From Flavobacteriaceae bacterium (GTDB lineage: Bacteria; Bacteroidota; Bacteroidia; Flavobacteriales; Flavobacteriaceae), in NCBI GenBank assembly GCA_027490305.1, contig JAIXYI010000049.1, positions 1 through 64,000 on the forward strand: a stretch of DNA of 64,000 nt, given 5' to 3'. This document shows positions 24,539-32,198 of this stretch, piece by piece. The position numbers were made by a program, and so were the translations under genes. Position 1 is the first letter of the stretch. Each line of letters begins with the position of its first letter. A model generated the notes under the pieces. The model made no database searches and was not told where the DNA came from. It was given only the letters and a program-made list of their open reading frames with translations.

Positions 24539-25280
24539 GCTCGCAACCGGTATCGTTGTAATTGTGCTGTTCTTCGGACTCGTGGCTTTGTTTTGCACAC
24601 TTCTGGTCCGATTGTATCGCCGACGCACGGCCGATTATTACAGGGAAAAACTGGAACACCAAAAACAACTCTCGGAGGCTACACTTGAAAGCCAGCGGCA
24701 GCTTATGGCCATTCTCGCGCGGGATTTTCACGACGATATCGGCCAACAACTGACGGTATTGAATTTCGGAATCGAACGATTGCGGCTGGATGCGCCACAA
24801 GAAGAATCAATGTGGGCAGGGTTTTCTGTTTCGTTGTCGAAAGCTTCCGAGGCTGTCCGGATGATCAGCCACACCTTGGGAAGCCTCGCCGAATCAGACC
24901 TGCCGGAAGCGATTCGGAGTGAAGCAATGCGTATACAGAGCTATTCCGGAATTGCCGTACGGGTAGAGGCTCCAGAGGGACAAAACTGGCAGGAAACGGA
25001 GAAAGTGGTGTTGTATCGTATTTTTCAGGAGTGTGTCAACAATGCGCTGAAACACGCCGAAGCCCGAACTATTTCTATTGAACTGGAACAAGAGCCCATC
25101 CCCCGTTTTCGATTCTGTGACGATGGGAGGGGTTTCGACGTAGACGCTGTTGAACGACACTCTTTCGGTCTCGATTCGATGACATCAAGGGCCTTACGCG
25201 CCGGTTATAGCCTGTCAATTGAAAGCAGTCTGGGCCATGGAACCTGTATCACGGCCACTAAAATGAGCAATAATGAGTAA
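24510..25280 (+). CDS. Histidine kinase of cassette 1 (HisKA_3 type)
   Basis: 256 aa from the TTG at 24510; no ATG exists between the track start 24423 (deep inside the previous gene) and the membrane helix, and this length equals the paralogue (257 aa). One helix (GIVVIVLFFGLVALFCTLLV) leads to a short coiled coil, the HisKA_3 H-box ILARDFHDDIGQQLTVL, an N-box FQECVNNALKHAEA and a G-box DDGRGFD. With almost no extracytoplasmic part it cannot sense a ligand alone, pointing to the membrane protein upstream. It overlaps the regulator gene by eight bases. Confidence 0.85.
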   Translation: MTTNTDITPKLATGIVVIVLFFGLVALFCTLLVRLYRRRTADYYREKLEHQKQLSEATLESQRQLMAILARDFHDDIGQQLTVLNFGIERLRLDAPQEESMWAGFSVSLSKASEAVRMISHTLGSLAESDLPEAIRSEAMRIQSYSGIAVRVEAPEGQNWQETEKVVLYRIFQECVNNALKHAEARTISIELEQEPIPRFRFCDDGRGFDVDAVERHSFGLDSMTSRALRAGYSLSIESSLGHGTCITATKMSNNE

Positions 25281-25926
25281 GGTAACAGTGGGTCTTATTG
25301 ATGACCACAGTATCGTAAGACAGGGCATCCGTGAGATACTGGAACGCCTGGGTGGCTATAAGGTAATTGTTGAATTTGAATCAGGAGAGGCGTTTTTGGA
25401 CGCGTATCCGCTCACGCCGTCACCCGACGTTTTGTTGCTTGACTACAGTATGAAGCGGCTTGACGGACTTGAGATCATCCGCCAATTGGCGCGACAGGAA
25501 AGCGACTTAAAGGTGGTTTTACTTACCCAGCATCTTGAAGAATCTGCAATAGCGGAAGCTTTTTACTTCGGTGCCAGAGGGTTCCTGACGAAAAATTGTA
25601 CGGCTTCGGAACTCAAAACCGCTATCGATAACGTTGTGACAATCGGCTATGTCGATTCTGTCGCCGCCATGCGTTACATGCGGGCCTATAAAACCCGGTC
25701 AAAAGAACCTTCTATCATATTGTCGGTGCGGGAAGCGAAGTTTCTGACACTCGTATGCGACCCAGCCGAGCTCACGTACGACCAGATTGCAGATCGGATG
25801 GGGGTTTCTGTAAAATCAGTCGAAGCATATCGCGCCAGCCTTTTCGATAAATATGACATTCGCTCGAAAACCGGACTTGTGATGTTTGCCTATCGGCACC
25901 GGTTGGTGGATGTGCCGAACAAATAG
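25273..25926 (+). CDS. NarL/LuxR-type response regulator of cassette 1
   Basis: 217 aa. The receiver has the acidic pair D10/D11, the phosphorylated D57 in LLLDYS and K107 in GFLTKNC; the C-terminal HTH reads YDQIADRMGVSVKSVEAYRA. The regulator of cassette 2 aligns without gaps through residue 110 (D57 and K107 in the same places). Both share LLTQH, FGARGFL, KNCTA and EL-AID-VV. Co-translated with the kinase. A candidate target is its own promoter or the rhodopsin genes. Confidence 0.88.
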   Translation: MSKVTVGLIDDHSIVRQGIREILERLGGYKVIVEFESGEAFLDAYPLTPSPDVLLLDYSMKRLDGLEIIRQLARQESDLKVVLLTQHLEESAIAEAFYFGARGFLTKNCTASELKTAIDNVVTIGYVDSVAAMRYMRAYKTRSKEPSIILSVREAKFLTLVCDPAELTYDQIADRMGVSVKSVEAYRASLFDKYDIRSKTGLVMFAYRHRLVDVPNK

Positions 25927-26042
25927 GATAAGGAAAGCACGAGGTAATAGGGGAATAACCCTTGGAGGAGTCGGGGCTGATTACCCAATTACCTACGCAG
26001 TGAATAATAGAGTCCCTGTTCGTATGAGCCCTGCTCGTGATC

Positions 26043-26654
26043 TTATCTGTCCTGGGGGCTGCTTTGCTGGTACGACAATGCAAGATACTCATACATCTTG
26101 AAGTGGTAGGTCCATCGCTGACTCGCATACCTAAGGAAGGCGAAGCAGGATAACACCACCAAAAAAGGAATCATAATACCCGTTACAGTCCGGTAAAAAC
26201 AAAGGTATAGGCACAGCACGCAAAGTGATCGGAAAAATTTGGCATTTGCGAGGTGTTTTTCTAGTTCCGGAACCAGCGTTGGATGGTTGAACCGAAGTTG
26301 CGCTTCGGCGGTCTTGAAAAGATTGTCATGCAGCGGAACCTTTTCACTGATGAGACGCTCTGTTGCCTGGATGAAATCTTTGTATTTTTTTCGTTTATGA
26401 GCTTCGTAGGTCCTGACATATAGGGGATTCAATAGCATTGCACCAATATGATGCACGAAATGCCCGGCCACGTATGACGCCAAAATAAACACAAACCAAG
26501 AAAACACCGTAGGGCTGGCGCAGGTCACATCGATCATGGCCAGTTTTTCGGACCCGAAATAAGCGGGAAACGTGAGGCAAAAGACCGAGCCGGGGACAAT
26601 ATACGCGAGGAAGTCGACCAGTCCGAAAAACAAATCACCGGGTTTTACATTCAT
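26043..26654 (-). CDS. Membrane protein of unknown function
   Basis: 203 aa from the Met at 26654 (MNVKPGDLFFGLVDFLAYIV); the track start at 26699 adds 15 polar residues after an A/T-rich run. Membrane helices: LVDFLAYIVPGSVFCLTFPAYF, TVFSWFVFILASYVAGHFVHHIG and a C-terminal pair (SLCVLCLYLCFYRTVTGIMI, PFLVVLSCFAFL) around a helical cytoplasmic loop. No family recognised. It faces cassette 1 convergently and is followed on the other side by a repeat-rich gap. Confidence 0.55.
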   Translation of the reverse strand: MNVKPGDLFFGLVDFLAYIVPGSVFCLTFPAYFGSEKLAMIDVTCASPTVFSWFVFILASYVAGHFVHHIGAMLLNPLYVRTYEAHKRKKYKDFIQATERLISEKVPLHDNLFKTAEAQLRFNHPTLVPELEKHLANAKFFRSLCVLCLYLCFYRTVTGIMIPFLVVLSCFAFLRYASQRWTYHFKMYEYLALSYQQSSPQDR

Positions 26655-26990
26655 GTTGTTTTTTTTTGGTTCTACGAAACGCGCCTTGTCTGCACCCATC
26701 CTTCCGAGCGGGTGGGGCTTTGTGCCAAAGATAGGATAAAGTCTGGGATGGGGGGCTGAGTCAATGAGCGCTTGAGTCCCTGAGCGCCTTAGTCCCTTAG
26801 TCCCTGAGCGTTCACCAACTACCCGCTACTGACTACTTCTGAAGCAACTGAGTTCCTGAGTCCCTGAGCGCCTGAGCGTCCAACCACTAACTACTAACTA
26901 CTAACTACTGACTACTGACTACTTTTAGAACCTCATGCGGCTCCGATTTCGAGCGAAGCCGAGAAATCTGCGTTATCCACACAGCATCCC

Positions 26991-27015
26991 GTCATTCCGA
27001 GCGCAGCGAGGAACC
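26991..27015 (+). repeat. REP-like palindromic element (forward copy)
   Basis: GTCATTCCGAGCGCAGCGAG plus GAACC. The reverse-oriented partner at 27263-27288 makes an inverted pair about 250 bases apart. I recognise the core CATTCCGAGCGCAGCGAGGAA as common between genes of many Bacteroidota and other bacteria. Confidence 0.65.
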
Positions 27016-27262
27016 TCTACTACATGAAGGTGTGAGGTGTCCGTGAGTCCCTTAGTCCCTTAGCGCCTTAGTCCCTGAGCGTTCACCAACTACCAGCTAG
27101 TGACTACTTCTGAAGCAACTGAGTTCTTGAGTCCCTTAGTCCCTGAGCTCCTGAGCGTCCAACTGCCAACCAATGACTACTTCTGAAGCAACTGAGTAAC
27201 TGAGACTGCCAACCAACGACTGTCTACTCCTGTGACTGCGACTGTGACTGGCAACTAAACGG

Positions 27263-27288
27263 GATTCCTTCGCTGCGCTCGGAATGAC
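27263..27288 (-). repeat. REP-like palindromic element (reverse copy)
   Basis: ATTCCTTCGCTGCGCTCGGA plus ATGAC, the reverse complement of the forward copy with one added base. It faces the rhodopsin terminator. Confidence 0.65.
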
Positions 27289-27424
27289 AATGACCGCATA
27301 TGTGATATCATGTAACGAAGAAAGGTCCAAGTAAGTAAATATCACTGCCAACTGCGACTGCCAACTGCCCACTTCTGTGACTGAGACTGCGACTGAGACC
27401 GCGACTGCCTCCTCGCTCCTAAAA

Positions 27425-27454
27425 AAAAACCGGGCTGTTTCCAACCCGGTTTTT
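27425..27454 (-). terminator. Terminator of the rhodopsin gene
   Basis: AAAAACCGGG (27425-27434) pairs with CCCGGTTTTT (27445-27454) around a ten-base loop; read on the minus strand it ends in a T-run just after the rhodopsin stop. Confidence 0.85.
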
Positions 27455-27470
27455 CACTACAACAACAACC

Positions 27471-28196
27471 TTAGTCTTTCTGTGATTTGACCGCGAGGGT
27501 ATAGATCACCAGGCCAAATCCGATTTTGTTGATGGCGTCGGCGATGTTATACGCCACGTCTACGTTGCCTTTTCCGAGGATGCCGGTATACCAGCCGTCG
27601 GTGCCCAGCATGTAGCCGAGTGGGTAGATGGCCCATCCCACGAGTACGAACCAACACAGGATTTTGTGTGCTGCCAATACGTTGCCGCCTGCGGCTTGTG
27701 CCAGTTTTGAGGCCGAGCCGAGCCAGATTTCATACACAATGGCAAAATACGCGATACCGGAAACGAGGCCCCATAGCCATGCGTTGGCCGGATCGACCGC
27801 TTCTCCGAAGTAGCCCGTGATAAGCATGATAACCGAATAGAAGATCATTTTCCACAAGAGGCCCTGCTTGGCGCCGGCTACTTTGAGGATGAGGTAGAAC
27901 TCGAGGCACATCAACGGCACGGTCAGGATCCAGTCGACATAGCGGAAAAACGTCGGCGATTCCTGAAACGCGGCCCAGTAATCGCGCATGTAATAATAGT
28001 GTACGGCCGCAATAAACGTAATCAATCCGGAAACCAATACAGAGGTGCGCCACTTCTTGTCGAATTGGTTAAGGGACAGGAAAAAGAAAGCAGATGCCGC
28101 CATCATGGCCATGCATCCTACAAAAAAGGTAAATCCGATGTAGTCTGTTGGTAGCAGTTTCGACACGGTCATCGGAATCGTTGTTAAATGAATCAT
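27471..28196 (-). CDS. Proteorhodopsin, proton-pump type
   Basis: A 241-aa seven-helix microbial rhodopsin, a light-driven pump in the inner membrane. Helix C reads RYVDWILTVPLMCLEFY, giving D88 (acceptor), T92 and E99 (donor): the DTE set of proton pumps, not the NDQ set of sodium pumps found in many flavobacteria. The tuning position eight residues after D88 is Met96, which in flavobacterial proteins goes with green absorption. The retinal Schiff-base lysine is K224 (ADAINKIGFGLVIY), and the conserved His next to the acceptor is H66 (AAVHYYYMRDYW). Complete, with its own promoter and terminator, divergent from blh. Flanked by two paralogous two-component cassettes. Confidence 0.95.
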   Translation of the reverse strand: MIHLTTIPMTVSKLLPTDYIGFTFFVGCMAMMAASAFFFLSLNQFDKKWRTSVLVSGLITFIAAVHYYYMRDYWAAFQESPTFFRYVDWILTVPLMCLEFYLILKVAGAKQGLLWKMIFYSVIMLITGYFGEAVDPANAWLWGLVSGIAYFAIVYEIWLGSASKLAQAAGGNVLAAHKILCWFVLVGWAIYPLGYMLGTDGWYTGILGKGNVDVAYNIADAINKIGFGLVIYTLAVKSQKD

Positions 28197-28225
28197 GTGA
28201 CAAAGTTTTAAGGGTTACTAATTTT

Positions 28226-28275
28226 GTTTAATCAAAACTACGAAATCATTAAACACGAAATCGTTTTTGTTTAAT
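28226..28275. promoter_or_regulatory. Triple GTTTAAT/ATTAAAC sites between rhodopsin and blh
   Basis: GTTTAAT (28226-28232), ATTAAAC (28248-28254) and GTTTAAT (28269-28275) alternate in orientation with 15- and 14-base gaps. They overlap or abut the promoter boxes of both divergent genes; ACGAAATC is also repeated in between. The arrangement suggests a shared operator controlling pump and retinal synthesis together. Confidence 0.4.
28233..28240 (-). promoter_or_regulatory. -7 box TAGTTTTG of the rhodopsin gene
   Basis: On the minus strand TAGTTTTG fits TAnnTTTG exactly and lies 36 bases before the ATG. No clear TTTG box is present upstream (TTTCG at about the right place). Confidence 0.55.
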
Positions 28276-28294
28276 GTTTTTTCAATTATCTTTA
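28266..28294 (+). promoter_or_regulatory. Promoter of blh
   Basis: TTTG (28266-28269), 17-base spacer, TATCTTTA (28287-28294): a near-perfect flavobacterial promoter, 16 bases before the start codon. Confidence 0.65.
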
Positions 28295-28310
28295 AACAAA
28301 ATTTATCAAG

Positions 28311-29219
28311 ATGCCGAAATACGCCCGTTTTGCGCTTGTTGCCAGCTTCGTAGGACTCTGGATCGATTCTTTTCTGTCGCATTCCGTTCAGGCGGTATTG
28401 GGGTTTGCGCTGATTTTTACGTTTGGGATCCTGCACGGGGCGAATGACTTGCAGCTTATCCGGCACACCGGCCCTTCTTTTCCGACCCGTGATCGCGGGC
28501 GGATGTGGGTCTATTATGTGGCGTTTGTGGGGGCGACCGCCGTGCTTTTTTACCTGATGCCGCGGGTGGCGCTGGTTTTGTTTATTATGTCAAGCGGTTA
28601 TCACTTCGGCGAACAGCATGTGTCGGCACATCTGGGCCGGGCGGTCGGCAAAGGAATCAGAACGGTGTTTTTCACGCTATACGGGCTGCTGGTGCTGTTC
28701 CTGGTTTTTTATTTCCATAAAGAAGAGGTGCAACAGATTGTGTTGGGGATTACACACGACCTTGTTCCGTTGGTGTTTTTTGGATGGGGTTTGGCGTTGG
28801 TGGGTAGTGGGGTCGCGCTTATGGGAATAGCATTAGGCATGCGGGACGCGGTGTTCCGGTCGGTGTGGGTGCGGGAACTTTTCTACCTGGGGGTGTTTGC
28901 CATCTTATTTAAGGTATCCGGACTGATCTGGGGCTTTGCGCTGTATTTCATTTTATGGCACAGCATACCTTCCCTGCGCGACCAACTTCGTTTTTTATAC
29001 GGTCGTACCGGAGTGGGGGAATGGAAGCAGTATTTGAAGCAAGCCCTCCCGTATTGGGGAATGGCATTGGCCGGACTTCTTACCTCCTATCTGCTGCTGC
29101 AGGACCAATTGGTGTTTGAACCGTTGTTTTTCTCCTTCCTGGCGGCGATTACCTTTCCGCATGTGTGGGTGATTTTGCGGATGTCGGAGGGGAGAGGGCC
29201 TGAATCCCTGAGTCCCTGA
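28311..29219 (+). CDS. blh: Beta-carotene 15,15'-dioxygenase, Brp/Blh family
   Basis: 302 aa, a multi-pass membrane enzyme that splits beta-carotene into two retinal molecules, the chromophore of the divergent rhodopsin. Family landmarks: FGILHGANDLQLI (about 42-54), SGYHFGEQH (about 95-103), a Trp-His segment ILWHSIPSL and the C-terminal FPHVWVI; the histidines of these motifs coordinate the catalytic iron. Hydrophobic helices run throughout. No beta-carotene synthesis genes (crtE, B, I, Y) are in the window, so carotene must come from elsewhere in the genome. It converges on cassette 2 across a phrase-repeat spacer. Confidence 0.92.
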   Translation: MPKYARFALVASFVGLWIDSFLSHSVQAVLGFALIFTFGILHGANDLQLIRHTGPSFPTRDRGRMWVYYVAFVGATAVLFYLMPRVALVLFIMSSGYHFGEQHVSAHLGRAVGKGIRTVFFTLYGLLVLFLVFYFHKEEVQQIVLGITHDLVPLVFFGWGLALVGSGVALMGIALGMRDAVFRSVWVRELFYLGVFAILFKVSGLIWGFALYFILWHSIPSLRDQLRFLYGRTGVGEWKQYLKQALPYWGMALAGLLTSYLLLQDQLVFEPLFFSFLAAITFPHVWVILRMSEGRGPESLSP

Positions 29220-29251
29220 GCGTGCAACTACCAACTCCTAACCCCTGACTC

Positions 29252-29935
29252 CTAACTCCTAACCCCTCCCTTCTCGCTTTCTTCCAAAAACGGCGGTGTC
29301 AGTTTATTTCGGAAGGAAAAGAGCACCAGTCCGACTTTTGATTTGATCTGGTAGCGTTCGAACAGCGCAGTGCGATACGATTCGACGGATTTGACCGAAA
29401 CGTGCATCAGGTCGGCCATTTGTTCGTAGGTAAATTCGCGTTCGTCGCATACCAACGTTAGGAAGTGCATCTCCCGGTCAGAGAGCACGGGCTTTTTACT
29501 GTTTTTTTGTTTCGGATCGAAGTTCCGGACGCGCCTGAGGATATCGGTGATGTTATAGTATCCGACATTCACGACGGTATCGATGGCGTTTCGAAGCTCC
29601 TGGGCGGTGCAGTTCTTGTGCAGGAAGCCACGGGCGCCGAAATGATAGGCATCGTTGATGATGTCTTCGTCGAAGTGTTGGGTAAGAAGGAGCATTTTCG
29701 AATCATCTTCCCGCTCTTCAAGGGCGCGCAGGACGTCAATCCCATTTTTGTGGGGCATCGAGTAGTCGAGGAGGTACAGTTCAGGGGCATCCGAAAGGGG
29801 AAGGGCTTCCAAAAAGGCGTCTCCGTGTTCAAATTCATGACTCACCTTGAAGCGTCCCATTTTCTCAATCAATTCACGCAAGGCGTGCCGTACGATTTGG
29901 TGGTCGTCAATGATGCCAATCTTAATAGTCTCCAT
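29252..29935 (-). CDS. NarL/LuxR-type response regulator of cassette 2
   Basis: 227 aa from METIKIG at 29935; the track start adds two residues. The receiver has D10/D11, D57 (LYLLDYS) and K107 (GFLHKNC), and the HTH is YEQMADLMHVSVKSVESYRT. It is a gapless paralogue of the cassette 1 regulator over the receiver. It lies six bases downstream of its kinase. The shared unusual DYS after the phosphosite and LLTQH suggest similar partner specificity, so cross-talk between the two cassettes is possible. Confidence 0.88.
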   Translation of the reverse strand: METIKIGIIDDHQIVRHALRELIEKMGRFKVSHEFEHGDAFLEALPLSDAPELYLLDYSMPHKNGIDVLRALEEREDDSKMLLLTQHFDEDIINDAYHFGARGFLHKNCTAQELRNAIDTVVNVGYYNITDILRRVRNFDPKQKNSKKPVLSDREMHFLTLVCDEREFTYEQMADLMHVSVKSVESYRTALFERYQIKSKVGLVLFSFRNKLTPPFLEESEKGGVRS

Positions 29936-29941
29936 GTGCAT

Positions 29942-30715
29942 TTAGGTAGGTGTTGCGGTTAGAGTTACGACGGTGCCTTCCCCTGGTGTCGTATCGATCT
30001 TGACTCCATAGCCAATTAACGCGGCGCGGCTGCGCAGGTTCTGTAACCCCAGGGTTCCGCCTGTTTGTATGAGGTTGCGATCAAAACCTTGGCCGTTGTC
30101 GCGTACCGTCAGGCGGAAAGGGGTGGTGTGGATGTCGACCGCGACCTTTGTGGCCCTGGCGTGTTTGAGGATGTTCTGGATACTTTCCTGAAAGATGCGG
30201 TAGATCACGATCTGGTGGCCCGGAGGAAGAGGGAGGTCGGGGTGACCGTGCGTGGTGTAGGTAAAAGAGATGGATTTCTGCCGGTTGAGCCGTTCGATTT
30301 CTTTTTCGATGGTTATGAAGAGGTCCTGGCTGCTGATAAGCTGGTAGTTCAGGGAATGGCTGATGCCCCGGATCGATTCCGATAGCTCGGATACGGCTTT
30401 GGAGATGGGTTCGAGCGACGGCGTGAGTTCGGGTGCGTCGAGTTTCAAATTCTCCAACTGGAAATTGAGGTAGGTCAGTTGTTGGCCCGCGTCGTCGTGA
30501 AGGTCTTGCGAGATATTGGTAAGCACTTGCTCCTGGGTTTCGATAATCGTGGTGGTAAGGGTCTTCTGGAAGTCGAGGTCTTTTTGGTAGAGCTGTGCGG
30601 TATAGGTGCGGATTTTCCGGAAGTAGAGACGGATGAGGATGACGCAAAAGACGATGATTTGCGTAAAAAAGAAAAGGCATATGACAATACCAAATACAAT
30701 ATTATGTTCCATCAT
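29942..30715 (-). CDS. Histidine kinase of cassette 2 (HisKA_3 type)
   Basis: 257 aa from Met at 30715 (MMEHNIVFG), overlapping the upstream membrane-protein gene by 14 bases. One membrane helix (IVFGIVICLFFFTQIIVFCVILI), a coiled coil, the H-box NISQDLHDDAGQQLTYL, an N-box FQESIQNILKHARA and the G-box DNGQGFD are present. Length and layout equal those of the cassette 1 kinase. No extracytoplasmic sensor domain. Confidence 0.87.
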   Translation of the reverse strand: MMEHNIVFGIVICLFFFTQIIVFCVILIRLYFRKIRTYTAQLYQKDLDFQKTLTTTIIETQEQVLTNISQDLHDDAGQQLTYLNFQLENLKLDAPELTPSLEPISKAVSELSESIRGISHSLNYQLISSQDLFITIEKEIERLNRQKSISFTYTTHGHPDLPLPPGHQIVIYRIFQESIQNILKHARATKVAVDIHTTPFRLTVRDNGQGFDRNLIQTGGTLGLQNLRSRAALIGYGVKIDTTPGEGTVVTLTATPT

Positions 30716-31337
30716 GTCTTTGTTTTTCACGGTACATAAAGATGGCTGTCGTGATGTAATACACCGCATTTACAAAATAACACACTAAGGTGAAAAACGG
30801 AACTCCATATATTGGCATAGTATTGATCCCCTTAAGTTTAAACCCCATAAGCAAACTAAACCCTACAAAAAACACGATGGGCGCCGATAATAGGGTGTAG
30901 GTGTTTGAAGAGAAGTAGGCAAGGTCTTCACTTTTAAGTCGCTCCATACTGTCGGCAATCATCCAATATGTGTACATAACGGCACCTATCACAAGGCTGT
31001 ATACCTTGAAGTTATGGAGACCTGGTTCAAGGACGATAAAATCGAAAACGCAAAAGGCAAGATAGGTTTTTATTAAGCGTCGCCCGGTTTTACGTCTTCC
31101 TGAGGTAGTGCTGAGAAGAGAAAGCCACAGCATACAATGGACAACATTGTAGAAACTTGCGCTTAACTGTAGTGGCAATTCCAATAGCTTTAGTAGGGTC
31201 GATAAGAGCTCATTCGTTAGGTTCAGTGCCAGTATATAAAACAAATAAACATGGTGCTTATTTCTTTTGTCGTGATGGAATGCCCAGTAGACGAAGGAAA
31301 GAAGCACCACAATTTTTATGGGATTGATAATCTGCAA
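30702..31337 (-). CDS. Membrane protein of cassette 2
   Basis: 211 aa with six to seven helices (IKIVVLLSFVYWAF, YLFYILALNLTNELLSTLL, TYLAFCVFDFIVL, VYSLVIGAVMYTYWMIADSM, LLSAPIVFFVGFSLLMGF, FFTLVCYFVNAVYYITTAI). Paralogous to the 215-aa protein of cassette 1. Its stop overlaps the kinase start, implying a coupled, perhaps physically associated, pair. Base composition is more A/T-rich than in cassette 1 or neighbouring genes. Confidence 0.7.
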   Translation of the reverse strand: MQIINPIKIVVLLSFVYWAFHHDKRNKHHVYLFYILALNLTNELLSTLLKLLELPLQLSASFYNVVHCMLWLSLLSTTSGRRKTGRRLIKTYLAFCVFDFIVLEPGLHNFKVYSLVIGAVMYTYWMIADSMERLKSEDLAYFSSNTYTLLSAPIVFFVGFSLLMGFKLKGINTMPIYGVPFFTLVCYFVNAVYYITTAIFMYREKQRHDGT

Positions 31338-31348
31338 TATATCGTCGA

Positions 31349-31939
31349 TTATGTTGGGTCGTCACTCATGTCATAGTAGAATCTGGTGCCCTGTCCGATT
31401 GAATTAATGAATTCAACATGAAAGACAATGCGCCTGACCTGATTAAACTTTCCACGCTGCCGGATCACGATGTTACCCCACGTAAAGTGAATGAACGTTG
31501 GTACACCCGCGTTGACACGTATGCGGGGAATCGCCTCAAACAAAATCGTAGGATACAGGCTTTCCGTGTTGCGGTAGTCGTCGCTGCGCCGAAGGCTCAT
31601 TTGGCTGCCATTTATATCAAAGCCCAGATAGCCATCATAGCAACTCATATTGTTGTCGGAAAGAAACTTCATCAGATCGCTCCACGAGAAGGAATATACC
31701 GGGTTGTTCGTGATACCCGACATGAGTTGGTCATACGCGGCTTTGTCAAGCACGTTGTGACGTAACTCGGATGTAGCCTGCATCGACGGGTCACAAGATA
31801 CGGCTAAAGGGTGTAAGGCTTTAAAGTCATCATAGTCGTCCTTGCCTAACGCTTTCGTAAAGTTCGCCTGTTCGCCAAGGAATGCCACCCAGTCTGGTGC
31901 TTGGGTATTACCAGTTGGAAAATTTGCTGCTGTTTTCAT
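31349..31939 (-). CDS. Unknown protein, first gene of signalling cassette 2
   Basis: 196 aa from MKTAANFPTG at 31939. No signal peptide or membrane helix. The C-terminal half corresponds to that of the 212-aa protein of cassette 1 (ILFEAIPRIR, TWGNIVIRQRG, FINSIGQGTRFYYDMSDDPT); the N-terminal halves differ. Last gene of the mirrored set to be seen from the left, first to be transcribed. The degraded palindrome at 31998-32013 lies upstream. Confidence 0.6.
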   Translation of the reverse strand: MKTAANFPTGNTQAPDWVAFLGEQANFTKALGKDDYDDFKALHPLAVSCDPSMQATSELRHNVLDKAAYDQLMSGITNNPVYSFSWSDLMKFLSDNNMSCYDGYLGFDINGSQMSLRRSDDYRNTESLYPTILFEAIPRIRVNAGVPTFIHFTWGNIVIRQRGKFNQVRRIVFHVEFINSIGQGTRFYYDMSDDPT

Positions 31940-31997
31940 AATGAGAACCATTTTAGGATTGTTACCGCCAAGTTCATCAAATGCCGTCGAAGCCCGA

Positions 31998-32013
31998 CTA
32001 GGTAAAACCCTAT
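31998..32013. promoter_or_regulatory. Degraded palindrome CTAGGT-AAAA-CCCTAT upstream of cassette 2
   Basis: Related to the perfect ATAGGG/CCCTAT palindrome of cassette 1. A second partial copy, GGTTTTGCCTATT, follows at 32024-32036. On the minus strand GGCATTTG at 31978-31985 may be a weak -7 box. Confidence 0.3.
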
Positions 32014-32198
32014 TCTTTTAACCCGGTTTTGCCTATTAAAGGAGAGGCCTCAAAAATAGGTAAAATATTTTGACAAATCCGGTATTTGCTGGTTTTTAGT
32101 TGATTAGATATAAACCTACTCGTTATTCAGGGTTTTCCCCACCTCCTCAGCATCGCCGTGCCGCTAGCTTTGGAGCATCAATCCTAAACCCATTCCTC

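Larger units (their letters stand above)
26700..27420. repeat. Gene-free, phrase-repeat region with REP-like elements
   Basis: 720 bases with no gene. It is built from recurring phrases: GAGTCCCTGAGCG, CCTTAGTCCCTGAG, AACTACTAACTACTGACTAC (a 7-bp tandem at 26887-26923) and AACTGCGACTGCCAACTG. Two kinds of palindromic element sit in it: GATTTCGAGCGAAGCCGAGA (26945-26964, continuing AATCT) and GTCATTCCGAGCGCAGCGAG (26991-27010). A copy of the second kind lies in reverse orientation at 27263-27288. Similar phrase tracts appear at 29195-29262 and, weakly, 34930-34975. Short track ORFs here are spurious. Confidence 0.75.

Noticed and set aside
27136-27444. 102-aa minus-strand ORF
   Set aside because: Falls in the phrase-repeat spacer and runs into the rhodopsin terminator.
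27471-28196. Sodium-pump or sensory rhodopsin
   Set aside because: Helix C has D, T and E at the three key positions, not N, D, Q, and no transducer gene is adjacent.
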